Numbered from the stretch's first letter, positions 1 to 12,490 are shown. The stretch is 64,000 bases of DNA from Osedax fenrisi (GCA_964019155.1 OZ025242.1:1408694-1472693), one strand, 5' to 3'. A program made the numbers and translations. The notes: generated from the sequence alone by a model not told the origin.

Positions 1-389
1 AATAAACGCCCACTATAATGGATTTAAATATGTGGTTATATTGATAAGAAATCATTAATAATAACATAGTTATGCTATTTTCATTTCATAGGGTGGTATG
101 ATTTTATTAGACAAAATAAAAATACTGAGAAAGTTAGGTTTAAAGTTTAGAGCAATATTTAAACTAATAATTTATATCTGTATAACTGTATTTTATAAAA
201 CAAGTATTATACCTATCTAACTATTTTTTTTTAATATATTTACAAATATAATATATATTTTACAATTACTTTCATTACTAGGAGTAATATATAATTTGTT
301 TACATAGTTATGTAGAATACTGAGAAATAGTTTTTATATAAAATTATAATTGAATCTAATTTCATTTAAAAACAAATTATAATGTTAGT

Positions 390-745
390 TTACCCTTACA
401 TTACTACACAAGGCAATGTATGAATGGTGTACTATATAAAGCCATTAATGCATATTCAGATGATTGCATCTGACAATAACATAAGTCATGTGTTCTATAT
501 ATATATAGTAGCCAGGCACACATGTAACTTGTATAACCACACATCTTACACGTCTATTAGATTAACCTAGTGTAGTTTATACATTTTAATATAACATTAA
601 TATATATGCTTTATTATATACAGAAAGAATTATTAATCATGGATATCAGCTGCAGAAAAGAGATTAGAATCTAAGCGTTATCTTGAAGCAGACGTTTGAA
701 TTACGAAAATTTCTAAAATAAAACTTAAAAACTTTTATTCATTCA
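390..745 (+). repeat. Dispersed repeat, copy 1 of a pair (partner at 22.44-22.86 kb)
   Basis: Shares a string of near-identical blocks with 22440-22860: ACAATAACATAAGTCA near 473, then a TGTGTTCTATATATA block, CATGTAACTTGTATA, ACAGAAAGAATTAT, CAGCTGCAGAA and AGCAGACGTTTGAA. The blocks are in the same order and strand. The ATG-led frames of the two copies are not conserved, so this is probably non-coding. It could be a SINE, the tail of an unknown element, or a duplicated regulatory or RNA gene region. The family is not recognised. Confidence 0.6.
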
Positions 746-760
746 ATCAATTAATTATTA

Positions 761-1385
761 TATATTTAATGTAGTCATATATTTAAATCAATACTAATAT
801 TTAATATAATAAAATATCATAAATCTTTAAAAATTGGATTATATGCATTAATAATACTGTTAAATATTAAAACAATGGCTTAGTGGTATTATATAATATA
901 TCTATGAATATACCACGCGTAGGATTAAGTTAATAATTTATATATATATATATATGTATATTACATATTTAATTACATATAAAATTAGTTTAATTTTCTT
1001 ATTGTGTAATGTCTTAATCAATAGTAATTATTAAAAGTTAGAAATATAAGTGAAATTGTGTTAAAATAATCAACTCTATGTTTATACAGCTACAATAAAA
1101 TATCAGTGTTAAAATAATCAACCTTTAAATACATGTATACAATGAGATTAGAATAGTGATAAAACAAGCATATCTTTATAATTAGTTATATAATAATAAC
1201 ACATTAGTATCAAAATATTGTATATAGTTTATTATATTATTACATTATCAAAATCACCACAATATATATAGTTATATAATAATATCAAATTAGTATTAAA
1301 ATAATTTCTTTATTGTACATAGTTATGTAATTGGTGTTAAATCAAACAACTTTATGTACATAATTTTATAATAATATACAAATTA
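761..1385. other. AT-rich spacer, nothing recognised
   Basis: Very AT-rich sequence with short TA runs. No open frame of note, no inverted terminal repeats and no family motif were seen. Confidence 0.6.
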
Positions 1386-1394
1386 TTTATTGTC

Positions 1395-1620
1395 TATTGA
1401 CTATCTACACTAGGATTTTGTTTAATGGCATTCATCATCTACCTTCATTAACATGAAGACTAGACTACTATTTAAATTATACTTTGTTGGCTGCCAAAAT
1501 ACCTCTAAACTATTTTCAAAACTTGAATAAAAAATAGCTATACTTGTATGGCTTGCTGACAATCATCTCAACTGATGTAACAAAGTTTTAAAGCCATTAT
1601 AATTGCCTATTGAAAGCCAT
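1395..1620 (+). pseudogene. Decayed CR1/L2-like LINE fragment (RT C-terminal side)
   Basis: A plus-strand frame reads, with stops, RLDYYLNYTLLAAKIPLNYFQNL. This resembles the segment after the RT palm in CR1/L2/Jockey-type LINEs, where RLDYCNSLL(A/Y)G(L/I)P and a LQ.(I/V)QN stretch are typical. At least two stops interrupt about 60 codons and no neighbouring RT motif survives, so it is an old fragment. The resemblance is by eye and short, so a chance match is possible. Confidence 0.35.
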
Positions 1621-1799
1621 GTAAGTGCAATAATAATAATACATATTGATGTTGTCTATATTTTTCAACTTTACACTGCTTATATGGCATGTTCTAAATC
1701 CAATACCGGATCACTACCATTGTGTCATACCTTTTCTAATAATATGCTATTTATTTATAAAACATCTCTCTAAACACAGGTTGGATCAAGTTTAGCTGT

Positions 1800-4380
1800 T
1801 CTAATTTATTTATCACCTAAACTATTTCCCATCAATATTTCACCGATTACCTCCACCATTTCTATTATCTCATCTATTATAAGAATAAATAATGTTCATA
1901 TCTATTATGTAACCCTTTATCTTTCATTGTTTTATAAAGTTAAATAAATATATCCTAATACTATTACCACTACTCCTTAATTGAAAGACTACTCCTAAAC
2001 ATTCCCAACTCCATTTTATTTTTCTTACACTGGTCACATTTCATAAGTTAACTCTCGCTTTATTGTATATCACCAAAAGATACTCACTTATCTAAACTAT
2101 TTTTACCTGTCTCTAAGATCTTACTTTCTCTAGAGAGACTACATTGTGTACATATGTCTGACTTTCTATATAGTTTTAGATGTGTTTATCGTAATATGAA
2201 TATGGACAAATTACCAATAATGGTTATGCTTATTAAATTGAATTGAGAAATAAACCATATCATCCATTCCTAAACTTTTAGTAGAATCATATTACAATCT
2301 TTAAAAGCAGAATTTCATTAGAATTATGTTTATCAAATTATTGGCTTATCTATAAATGCCCATCAATATAAGATCATTAAATCTACTCTTTAATTTATTA
2401 CATGAAATGTATACCCTTCAACCAGTTTTCAATCTCCCACCATTTTTGCATTATTTTCTTATGTTAATTATTCATTTTCTACTTCACAATAGTTTACAAT
2501 AATTTATCAAAATATCTAGATTCACAAAATAAAATATACCAATCCTACATTCTAAATATTTTTATAAATCTCCCTTTAATTCAATTTAATTAATTAAAAT
2601 CTATGAATCATTAAATAAATAATCACATAAATACTCACGATGATAAATAATTTGTTTATAACTTAGTAATATTATTCTTTTCTACAGAATACCAACTAAT
2701 TGTTTGTTGGTAATTGCAATATCTGACCTTTCTTGTTGGACTCATTTTACCAATGATTCATTAAATGAACTTCTCTAACATACACTTAGTAAATATGTAC
2801 CTGTAATTACTAAGGTATAATAGTTCTCATTCTTTATAAAGCGCCAACTTAGAAAAAGAAACATAGTTTTATAAAAATTGTTCGTAATCATGTTGCATTC
2901 ACTGCTAATTATATAAATGTGCGTATCCCCTAAGATAGTATAATATTATAATCAAATTAGTAAATACACCCTCTCCTCTCTTAATGTTCCATTAACTTCA
3001 TTTGCTACATATGTAGGAAGTATATATTTATTGATTCATGTATATCTGTAATTATTTGATAAATACATATTAAATTATAAATTAATTATTTGTATACTCC
3101 TTTTAATATAGTATTTAATATCTAAAAAATATTGTATATATTCAGATATTTCAAAATAGTCTCACTTTTATATTTAAATATTAATATATTATGTAATTCA
3201 TTTAATTTAATAATAGACTCTTCATTTAAAACATGTTTTAATATATACATGATTTATTTCAATTAATCCCCTTTAATTTCATAGAATATATTTTATTAAA
3301 GTAAATATTCATGATTCATCAATATACATAAAATACACAATCTGATTTTGAATAAATCTAATTTATGGTGATGAATTTGATTCTAATCTAAGATAAAGGT
3401 TATCATTTGAATCTCACAAGAGGGTAAATTGTAAAATTCTGATGTGATCTTCCTAAGTGTCTTCAATATCCTCAATATTGTCATCATAATGTACTGATAT
3501 CACAGATTATCTTCCAATGTAACGTCACTGAAAACATTGTATACAATCATTGTTATTATTGTATATGTAGAAATTAATATAAATACAAATAATTCATAAA
3601 TAAATATATCTATCCATATTACTAATATATATATATACTATTTATTCCACTTTAAGGAGGGGGATTTTCTTCGCAAGATTGCATTTAAATAAATATGAAA
3701 AAATACAACATTTTTAAATATTTGTATATAATTTATTCACAGATATAATAATATCCCATCATTCTATAGGACTACCATTTTTTATATTTATAATATATAT
3801 ATACATTTTTGTTGAAATTAAAGTAATTTTAAATTATCTTTTTTTTAAAAGTGCATATAATGATAGAAACAAAATATAAAATTTTAATTATTAACAAATC
3901 AGTAAGACTATGTATAAATATATATTATCTAAATATACTGAAAATATCAAAAATTTATATTAAAGAATAACAAAGTTGCACACTTTTAGTAGAGTAATTC
4001 ATCAAATTAAAATACTAAGAAAATAGCTGTCAAAGTTTAGTGAAATATTTTGATTACACTATTGATAGGTTAATTTAATAAAATGATTACACTATTATAC
4101 TATTTTTTGTAAGTGCTATAAAACATCATTTAAACATATTAATAATACAAATTTATAAATACATTAAATGATAGGTAAATAAATATATATATTATTTATT
4201 AGATACACATTTTTTTATAAATAGTAATTATGAAGGAGGTTCACCTTAATGGTTAAACAAATTATTTGTAAAGAATTGTTAATTATAGTATAATAAATAT
4301 ATGTCTAGTAAATATATATATATATATATTAAGTTAATTTTATTAAAATTATAATATTTAATGATAATACTGAAATGTGA
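1800..4380. other. AT-rich spacer with no recognisable gene
   Basis: The plus strand of about 1.7-2.5 kb is richer in C and T than the surroundings and may hold further decayed LINE sequence, but I could not match a motif. The rest is AT-rich with short TA runs, for example near 3630 and 4310. No RNA gene or coding region is supported. Confidence 0.5.
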
Positions 4381-4384
4381 TATA

Positions 4385-4680
4385 TTTATGCTTACCCAGT
4401 TTGTGGTTCAGTGCAAGGTTTAGAGTGTTTCCATATATATTGGTTGAATAGCAAATTGTCCGTTAATTCTGTGTTATTTAATGCACAATATTATGGTACA
4501 TTTTTAATTAATAATGATATTGATTCAATTGAATTCAATGAATATTTAAAAAATTTCAATATTAATTAATAACTGTTTGTATGATTATCAGCAAGAAAAT
4601 CTAAACTCAGATAAATATATTGTATAGAAATTATACAGATATACAGATATAAACTATATATATATATACAAATATTTTGC
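4385..4680. repeat. Dispersed repeat shared with 41.40-41.65 kb
   Basis: Both copies contain an ATTCTGTGTTATT(TA)ATGCACA block. This is followed at the same spacing by an AT-rich stretch, then ATTAAT(C)AATAACTGTTTG and a TCTAAACT(C/T)AGATAAATATAT block. Strand and order are the same. The family is unknown and no coding frame is shared. Confidence 0.6.
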
Positions 4681-4734
4681 ATAGTAAAGATATAACAATC
4701 TCTATCTACGAAACGTGGTTAGCATTCAGGAATC

Positions 4735-5055
4735 CCTGAATATTTGTGCATACTAAAATGTTTTCATTGCTCTATTAAATTAAATGCAATATAAATTAGC
4801 TTTTACTCGCAATATAGATATTTATAGCATTTAAAAGCAACATATGCCATTGCTTTGTTATATATTAGTAAGGAACACTTAGTTTTTATCATATAAATAA
4901 TAATTTAAAGCATATTAATTTAATTTTAAAAGTGTTAAGTTTTTAAAGTTTGATATAAATTTATATTATAAACAACACATATTTAGAAAATTGACCCTAT
5001 ATAGGTGGTTTTAGTATACAAAATAGAATTACCCGATTTTGCGTGAGTATTTAGA
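4735..5055 (-). mobile_element. Internal part of the CAAAGATTTTCC MITE family, inverted
   Basis: The sequence matches the reverse complement of most of the MITE at 39347-39800. Shared blocks include TTTTCATTGCTCTATTAAATT, TATAGCATTTAAAA, GTTATATATTAGTAA, GAACACTTAGTTTT, and near 5000-5045 CTATAtAGGTGG, GTATACAAAAT and CGATTTTGCGTGAGT. The diagnostic outer terminal repeat is not seen at this copy, so it is degraded or truncated. Confidence 0.65.
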
Positions 5056-5399
5056 TTAAATTGAGTATATAAAATAATATATTTTTTAGACAATATTATG
5101 GGAGAATAATCTTAAAATACTATACATGTAAGTAATATGATATTATAGTTTCAAATATTTTAAACAAAATATATACTTTATACTATAGTACATTATATTA
5201 ATTACTTATAAATTTATAAATGTAGAATAATTATTTTTAGATTTAGATATTTATAGATTTACAAATTTAGAATGGCAAATTTTCAACAACAGAATAAAAA
5301 ATAGATTTCTATAAATTTTAAAATAATATTATGTATAATATAAAATAATATGTTTATGATAATAATCCAATCTTATATATATATATCTTCGCGTATATC

Positions 5400-5515
5400 A
5401 TACAGCACAAGGCTTACAAATTAGACGGCTAGTTTGGATGTATATAATAATATTGGACATTACAACTATCATAATAAACTTCTTAATCGTTAGTTATTAT
5501 ATTAGAATTTCAACT
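5400..5515. repeat. Short dispersed repeat shared with 8.82-8.91 kb
   Basis: GCTAGTTTGGATGTATATAA is followed by a GACATTACaACTATCaTAAT block and AAACTTCTTAATC. It matches 8818-8910 with a few substitutions and a small indel. Non-coding, family unknown. Confidence 0.6.
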
Positions 5516-5759
5516 AGTGCATAATAGTTATAATTAAAAGGTATTTTGTAATATATTTGAATTAGATAAATTAGATAGCAGACGATAACCTACCTATGTG
5601 TATTCATATTTTTATAAACCATGACAGATCGTTTGAGATGTGTTGTTGCCATTTGTTGCCAACAAATTTCTGATATTTCCTTATTCTTTCACTCTAGGAA
5701 TGCATCAAAGCTCTATCAATCATTAAGCTTGCTCTGCGAATTGTAGAATTTCACCGTTA

Positions 5760-6720
5760 ACAATTATTTCATTAATATATATATATATATTAATTAATGA
5801 ATATTTTATATTAATTTGTAAACGTGTTGAATTTCGTATTGAGGGAATATGATATCAAAATTATTATACAATATATTTAACTAAAGAATTATATAAGTTA
5901 TCATATTAATTTAAATACTTAAAATTTAATAAAATCAAAATATTATTTTTAATTATCTAAATAAATATATTTAACTAAAGAATTATATAAGTTATCATAT
6001 TAATTTAAATACTTAAAATTTAATAAAATCAAAATATTATTTTTAATTATCTAAATAAATAAACAATATAAATATTATCATTATTATATCTTTGTAAATA
6101 ATATTAAATTAAATTATTCTAAATTAGAATTAAAGTAGAGACTATATGGATATTAATTTTAAAATGTTTTCAATACATCATATTTATATATAATATTAAT
6201 ATTTTTAACAAAGCAATTAAGCGATGGAAATTTTGAATAAAAACTCTGAAAGATGTAAATTCTATTACTGCTTATTGATGTGATATTTACGAAAACTAAA
6301 ACATTATTATAAAGCTATTGTTATATTAACCCATTGCATAAGCACGTTAATGCGATCAGCTCGTCTCGCTCCCTGACCTTACGTAATTTTATATAACTGA
6401 AGGTCACGATGCGCAGGTATCAGTAGTTCTCTTATAGTCTCGGTCAACAACAGAAAACTATAAAGTATTCCACCGCAATTGTCTCTGAATTTAGGCAGTT
6501 ATTTGAATAAATAATCATGAATATGGTTATTTATTTATTGAATATGTATGTATAAATGGGATACCAGTCGTTTACCAACAAAAAAGAAATTTTAAAATGT
6601 ATTTTTAGTTAGTACGAAATGACTAATACATTAATATTGTAATAATAAAGGTAAATTGAATATATTTACTAAATAATTAGAAGCAAAATTGAAATACACC
6701 TATCTGTAAATATGTGAGTA
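5760..6720. repeat. Dispersed repeat R5, left copy (partner 44.4-45.56 kb)
   Basis: Matches 44400-45560 over most of its length: GTGTTGAATTTCGTATTGA, GGAATATGATATCAAAATTA, TAACCCATTGC.TAAG, a GTCGTTtACCAACAAAAAA block and TTAGTTGGTACGAAATGACT are all colinear. This copy lacks about 235 bp present in the 45-kb copy (its long TA tract and the block with GAATTCACCGGTATA). A third, short piece lies at 60515-60605. The element type is unknown. Confidence 0.7.
5870..6057. repeat. 94-bp direct tandem duplication
   Basis: A segment starting near TATATTTAACTAAAG and ending near AATTATCTAAATAA is present twice in tandem with a period of 94 bp and almost no differences. The homologous repeat at 44.5 kb has it once, so this is a recent local duplication inside R5. 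Confidence 0.85.
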
Positions 6721-6886
6721 TAGAGTATATAATTATAAATATATACAAATGCAATGATAACGATTTATTCGGGGCGTAAAAAATCACTGAATATAAATAG
6801 TTTTAACGTACACTAGTTGTTTGTAACGATCATACATTACAAGTGTTAAATACCAAATAGTATATATGTATGGCACACTGTATGTG

Positions 6887-6892
6887 TGTAGC

Positions 6893-6987
<95 letters not shown>

Positions 6988-7028
6988 CATTAGCAGTAGC
7001 AGTAGTAGTAGTAGTGGTAGTGGTAGTG

Positions 7029-7076
<48 letters not shown>

Positions 7077-7096
7077 ATAGTAGTAGTAGTATTGGT
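6887..7096. repeat. (GTA)n trinucleotide microsatellite, interrupted
   Basis: About 70 GTA/TAG units, with variant units (GCA, TAG-CAT, GTG and GTA-ATA) in the right half. The long poly-Ser, poly-Val and poly-Leu frames over it are trivial translations of the repeat, not proteins. The interruptions suggest an older array than the near-pure one at 49.5 kb. Confidence 0.95.
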
Positions 7097-7226
7097 AATA
7101 TTAATATTATAATGTGTTTTAGGTATTAATTAATGATGCATTACATGTCTCTATAATCTGTATTAATACATATAATATTATATGGTATTTATAAATATCT
7201 GAATATAAATACTATTATACTAGTAG
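7097..7226. repeat. Dispersed repeat R6, left copy (partner 60.67-60.81 kb)
   Basis: ATAATGTGTTTTAGGTATTA, ATTAATGATGC.TTACATGTC and TATAAATACTATTATAC are shared with 60668-60806 in the same order. Non-coding. It is the first of three colinear blocks shared between the two ends of the window. Confidence 0.75.
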
Positions 7227-7229
7227 TAT

Positions 7230-8245
7230 AATAACCATTGTTTGCATTGTGTGATCCATGATCCCATATTCTCACTAGTTCTAATAGAAGCATAATCGCA
7301 CTTGTTCTTGTAAAAACATTCGTAAATCTACTGCAAGCTCTTCTGGTATACCTAATTATGGGTAAACGATGGATATTAAAATACCTAGAAGTGGATAAGA
7401 ATCGGATTACCTACGTACAACTGCATAAGCTTGTTTATATTATACTTGTGTTTAGGTGTGTATGTGTTTATGAGTGTGTATATGTATATGGATCTGAGAT
7501 AGTATCGAAGCCTAGCTCTCAGCCGATGACATATTACGACTTATACATCATTAGTTTGTTACGTGATGGTATGTGTATAGACATCTACTAGCTAGTTCAT
7601 TAGGTTAGATAGCCTACGTTAGAAAAAGTGTATAGTATGATATAGTATAATGGTTATTTTAAATATAATATAGTCCATTTAAATACAGAATTATTGTAAT
7701 TTTATCGAATATTATTAATATCTGTTTGTGAACATAAATGTTATTAAATTCACAATATAAATGAAGTTATGTATCATGAATATCACTGTGCGAATGAACA
7801 TGCCATTAGATGTACTGTTACCTCGATGAACTATAACCTTGATGAGATACACTATGAGACTTGAGACGTCAAGAAGTGGAAGGTAGCGATACATCACTGT
7901 GATCATGAATAGCTGCAGCGTTGTGATTCTTGTGATGATTATACAAAGACTTCTGAGACTAACGACGGTCGTTGATTACGCAATCCTAGAGGTCGACGGG
8001 TAATCATGGTTACCACGACAATTATCGTATTACAGAGAAGGACTTGAGGATATAGGGATATTAGGTAAATGTGATATAGGCAATTCTCGCATTTACACGC
8101 ACTTATACATGACAAATTTCATAATAAAGTTAATGGAAGTGCCTAAATTAATTAGATAATAGGTAAATGGACGGAGGTGCTGTATATAGTCTATTGAGCA
8201 CCATTACAAAGAGATACCTGCTAGTGATATATGCCGCAATAAGCG
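7230..8245. other. Spacer with slightly higher GC, no gene supported
   Basis: Short open frames occur, for example about 77 codons at 7358-7591. None has a recognisable domain, and AT-rich DNA gives such frames by chance. No terminal repeats were seen. Confidence 0.5.
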
Positions 8246-8249
8246 TTAA

Positions 8250-8417
8250 TACACCTTTCGTTGACTTCTGTTAGACAGATGTTTCCATCGCTTATGAATG
8301 TCCATTAGATCGAAGACACTTATAACTTCAACCTGTTCATGGTTAACTGTAGTTCAAAGTAGAACAAGCGTCATAGCGTGCAACACTAACATTTGTATTT
8401 AGTTGCGACGTTAAATT
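8250..8417. repeat. Dispersed repeat R7, left copy (partner 61.40-61.58 kb)
   Basis: About 165 bp with high identity to 61405-61577, including ACTTCTGTTAGACAGATG, GAATGTCCATTAGA, GTTAACTGTAGTTCAAAGT, GAACAAGCGTCATAGCGTGC and TTAGTTGCGACGTTAAATT. GC content is above the local level. It is one of the better conserved repeats here. Non-coding as far as can be seen. Confidence 0.8.
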
Positions 8418-8560
8418 GTTGACTTTTTTCTTCTGTTTTTTAGATCCTTCTTTAGTTTCTTAATCTCAAATATTTGTATATCTTCATTCTATAATAGAAT
8501 CAAACACATTAATAATAGATTAATGATGATTATATGAAAGCTATAAGAAAGTTACACAGG

Positions 8561-8690
8561 GAATATTTTCGAATATTGCTATATAATATTCGAGACTTTC
8601 AAATAGTCATATTTTATGTGAAATACTATTCGGAACCTATAGAATATTTAACTATTCGATATTCGAACCGAAAAACTATATTTTTTTACA
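8561..8690. repeat. TCGAATATTCG-rich fragment related to the 51-kb hAT-like elements
   Basis: Contains AATATTCGAgACTTTCAAAT, CTATTCGGAACCT and ACTATTCGATATTCGAACC. These resemble the CGAATATTCG, TTTCAAATAGTAAATTTT and CTATTCGAAACCTTCG segments of the elements at 51236 and 51713. No terminal repeat pair is visible, so it is probably a decayed relic. Confidence 0.4.
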
Positions 8691-8904
8691 TCACTAAATA
8701 CCATTTTAAGTAAATATAAAATATTATAAACATTAGAATTTTAAAAATAATTATTAATATTGATTATTATATATCTATTAATGGGATACAATGGTTATAG
8801 TGAATTGTTATGGTTATATGACTAGTTTGGACGTATATAATAATAATATTTGACATTACCACTATCGTAATAAACTTCTTAATCATAATTTATTATATTA
8901 TAAA

Positions 8905-9405
8905 AATCATGATCTAATAATTATATAATATACTTTGAGAAATATTGATTTAAATCAAAAAAAATATGATTTTTTATGCTGATTTAAATCATTCGAACCC
9001 TGTTAATGAATATTATAATATAGACACATTTATTTATAAAATTGCATGAATGATTTATTTAAAATCTCTACTGTATTATGAAATAAATAGAATTATAAAA
9101 ATAATATAAATTATTAGAAATAATGCTTTTATCTAAAATTGATTCATCTCAGAATAATTATTTCACACAATCACTAGTATTAAAATTATATCAGATATCA
9201 CATTTTATGAGATAGACTAATAATTTTATTTGTTATAGAATACATATATATATATAGCTCCAACAAGTGACAGGTGTAACCTAAGGTTGTCGTTGATTAT
9301 CAGTTGACACTTAATATTCATGTCGGAAATATGAGGTAAGTAAATCATCTTTTCTATGATATATAGGTTCTGCAGATTTGTACACACCTGTGTGTGTGAG
9401 TTAAA
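8905..9405. repeat. Dispersed repeat R8, left copy (partner 62.97-63.5 kb)
   Basis: About 480 bp at high identity with 62972-63515. Examples are AAAATCATGATCTAATAATT, a GATTTAAATCA palindrome-rich block, CATTCGAACCC, CTCAGAATAATTATTTCACA, GCTCCAACAAGTGACAGGTG and TTGTCGTTGATTATCAGTT. Same strand in both places. No protein frame is conserved. Confidence 0.85.
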
Positions 9406-9419
9406 AATGATGTCATAAA

Positions 9420-9546
9420 TATATATGTATTTATGTATACCTGGAATACCAGTCGTTTACCAACACAAAATATATTAAATATTTTGTTCGAACGATTTGA
9501 ATTTTTATTAATACGATTAGAATTTTTAGTTGCTTCTAAATGAATG

Positions 9547-9584
<38 letters not shown>

Positions 9585-10030
9585 TATATGTATATATTAT
9601 GTTTTATTCTTTCGAGAGTAAAACAGATATTAATAATCATATCTATATCAGCATTATTAATTAATATAACTAACAACTACATTTATATTAATTATATATA
9701 ACGTTGATAGATTCTGAATTAAAAATGTCATTAAATTTCATTCACAGTTTTTTAAAGTATAATATTTTCTACACATGGATCGTTTAAAAATCTTATTTTA
9801 ATATTATTAACCAATAAATAAATAATAACCCAGTATATATTAATAACTAATAATATCTCCATGTTAATGAGTTATAACAGATAAGTACTTATGTCTATAT
9901 TAGAGAGAACAAAATGTATGCTGAATTCACCGGTATATAAAATATATTAAATTACATTATTTATATTGTAATAAATAATTAGTGGCAAATATTCAATTTA
10001 TTATTAAATATTTTCAATTTCATTGATAAA
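9420..10030. repeat. Second partial copy of R5 (R5b)
   Basis: Matches the 3' part of the 44.4-45.56 kb repeat: ACCAGTCGTTTACCAACA, AATATTTTGTTCGaACGATT, then a (TA)n run at 9553-9582, then ATCTCCATGTTAATGAGTTA, CTTATGTCTATATTAGAGAG and GAATTCACCGGTATA. It lies directly after R8. The left R5 copy ends near 6.7 kb, so parts of R5 flank the interval 6.7-9.4 kb as direct repeats. Confidence 0.7.
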
Positions 10031-10034
10031 ATTC

Positions 10035-10640
10035 AACTAGATGATAACTAAATTAATAATAATACATTTTATTATCATTTTATAATATTACAAATTAATA
10101 ATATTTATGTAAATATGTATGAAGATATAATTATAAATTTTTAAATATTCACCAATGAATAAAATAATTCAATTTTATTTTTATATATTAATAACGTATG
10201 TTATGTATGTTTAAGTAACATACATATATTATCTATGAAATATTATTACCATTATAGGAATAAAATAATCTAGTACTAAAAATAAATATAAATAACAAAT
10301 ATAATTAAGAAAAATTATAAATAAAATTTAATAAATTCTGTATATTTTAAAATTTTCAGTAATGTAAACATAAAATTGTATTAAATAAAATTGTTAAATC
10401 ATTTATAATATTTAAATAATTTACTTTAGTAGAGGGAATCAACGTTTTAAATGTGTAAAATTCTTAAAAGTAAGTTTCATAAATTATATATTAACAAATA
10501 TATTGAAAATAACTATTTGATTTTACAAAGGAATATAAATATAGGTATTCCCTATTCTGTATTAGAAATTATTTCATAAATACAATATATTAAAAAATAT
10601 AAGATTATAGCCTATAAGATTATATGTTATGTAGTACCTA
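10035..10640. other. AT-rich spacer, nothing recognised
   Basis: Almost pure AT sequence. No open frame or repeat partner was identified. Confidence 0.6.
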
Positions 10641-10643
10641 GGA

Positions 10644-11775
10644 TGTAGTAGTAGTAGTAGTAGTAATAGTATTTATTTATACACAAATATTAATATAACA
10701 TTCTACAATGTGTTTTACTGTTTGTCGAACAGTTTACAGGTGTGGGTTCCCGGATGATTTAACGATCATCCATAAAAATAATATAATAAAATAAAATTCT
10801 TAAATATAATAATAATATAATAATAATATAATAACACGATTACATTTCAAAGAGGGTTAGATAAGTGGTATTTTAGTGGGGAACGTTTAAATAGCTCCTT
10901 GAGTTTATATTTGAAAGTGGTTATTGACATATCTTCTTTGCGTATGGATTGGGGAAGTTTATTCCAGAGAGTTGCACCTCTCCAGCTAAATCGTTTGTTA
11001 CCGTACTTTCGTAGTCGTGTAGTCGGTATGTCAAGTCTATATGTTTGTCTCAGTTGTCTGTTAGTGGTTTGTTTGTGAAGTAAAGTATGTAAATTATGAG
11101 GTTGAGTTGTTTTTGTAGTTTTGTAATTTAGCCAGTTTAGTGATTTCTGTAAGTTTGTAATGCTAGTAGTGTAATCTGTGTTTTTTAGATTAAATTAATT
11201 CTAGTAGTTCTATTTACTAATCGGTCAATATTGTTAGTAACTGTTTTGTTTTCTCCGGCTAGTAAAGAGTTACAGTATAGTAATCTAGACATTATCAGTG
11301 AATTTGATAGAATTATAGCTGTTTGTTTGGTTAAGTATGGTCTTAGTTTTTTTAAATTATATATATGAAAGGAAGAAGTTTGTTTCATTTTACTGATATG
11401 TTTAGTAAAGTCGAGTTTGTTAGTAAAGTGGAAACCTAAGTATTTTGTATTTTCAGTCGGTATTATATTTATGTTATTTATATTTATTTGTGAAACTGTA
11501 GTATTGATCGTGGAATTGGTTATAAAGTTGATGAGTTAAGTTTTTGTTGGATTTAGTAATAAATTATTTTTTGTAAGCCAAATTTGCAGTGAGGTTAAAC
11601 ATGATTGAAAGTTAATTGAGTGAATGAATTGGGTGTGTAATTCTATGTCGTCAGCGTAAAGATTATAGTTCACGTGTGGGAAGTTAGTCAGTAGTTTGTT
11701 GAGTGGAAGTAAATAAATGGAAAATAGTATGGGAGAAAGAGTGGAACCCTGTGGGACTCCATATTTAATAGCATA
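10644..11775 (-). mobile_element. 5'-truncated CR1/L2-like LINE, 3' half, with (TAC)n tail
   Basis: Read on the minus strand, the first recognisable part (about 11765-11640) encodes RT palm motifs GVPQGSTLSPILFS and NLYADDIELHT, so the catalytic YADD is present. It is followed by an LQIWLTKNNLLLNPTKT stretch and a stop. The region 11388-11185 encodes the LRPYLTKQTAII.LSNSLIMSRLLYCNSLLAG segment typical of this group. The C-terminal block FSWRGATLWNKLPQSIRKED lies near 10990-10930 in another frame. Stops and at least one frameshift make it inactive. After the coding end comes a short 3' UTR and a (TAC)n tail, seen as GTAGTA on the plus strand at 10644-10668. A microsatellite tail is usual for CR1/L2-type LINEs. 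The clade within this group is not certain. Confidence 0.8.
11185..11388 (-). pseudogene. LINE RT C-terminal fragment (CR1/L2-like)
   Basis: Open stretch of 67 codons inside the LINE at 10644-11775. It carries the post-palm thumb-side segment with LRPYLTKQTAIILSNSLIMS and LLYCNSLLAG. The frame stops at an in-frame codon, while homologous sequence continues toward 10930 in another frame, so it is a broken piece of the RT polyprotein. The apparent start methionine is only an internal residue. Confidence 0.75.
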
Positions 11776-11779
11776 AGGT

Positions 11780-12490
11780 ATATATCATATATATATATAT
11801 ATATGCTGATATATCATATATGTATATATCATATTGTATATAACATATATGTGCAATGTAATTTTATTCAAGTCGCTAGACCAAATTGTATTTGTCGAAG
11901 TAGTCAGTAAGTACTATCAGCAGTACCATCAGTCGACTGATGTTGAATAAAGTCTAGAATTGTAAATTAACACCGCATAATATAAGTCACAATATTTTGA
12001 TATACCCATTTTATAAGTCGTAATATATAAGTGAAACTCTATTTTTAGATATGTAAATAAAGATATTATAATTTGTGTTAATGTATTATTCACATTGTTC
12101 ACATCGGTAGTTAGTCGAGTGGGTTGAATGAATGCATACGTGTAACCAAAAACAAATAAAAGTAGAATATCTAGAATTCAGTATTCTCGAATGCAACCAA
12201 AAATGCACCACTATCAGCGAATTGAACACGTACTTCATAATATATTTTACATATAGTATATGATATATTATTGAAATTTACAATCTAAAAAAATAAATAT
12301 ATATATATAACTAATTATTATATAAAATAATTCAACAATATTATAATTATCTTAAAAACGATTTTTAATCTAAATTTAATTTTATATTAATTTAGTAGTA
12401 GGTAATTTTACAATATAATTTCACTCATGATAATATATCAGATATATGAAAAAGAATATTATTTAAATGTTTTAAGAGTATTTCATTATA
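11780..12490. other. AT-rich spacer
   Basis: Contains short ATATATCATATATG repeats at about 11780-11850, and nothing else that I recognise. Confidence 0.5.

Noticed and set aside
6784..7129. Long poly-Leu, poly-Ser and poly-Val open frames
   Set aside because: They are translations of the (GTA)n array in three frames and have no independent support.
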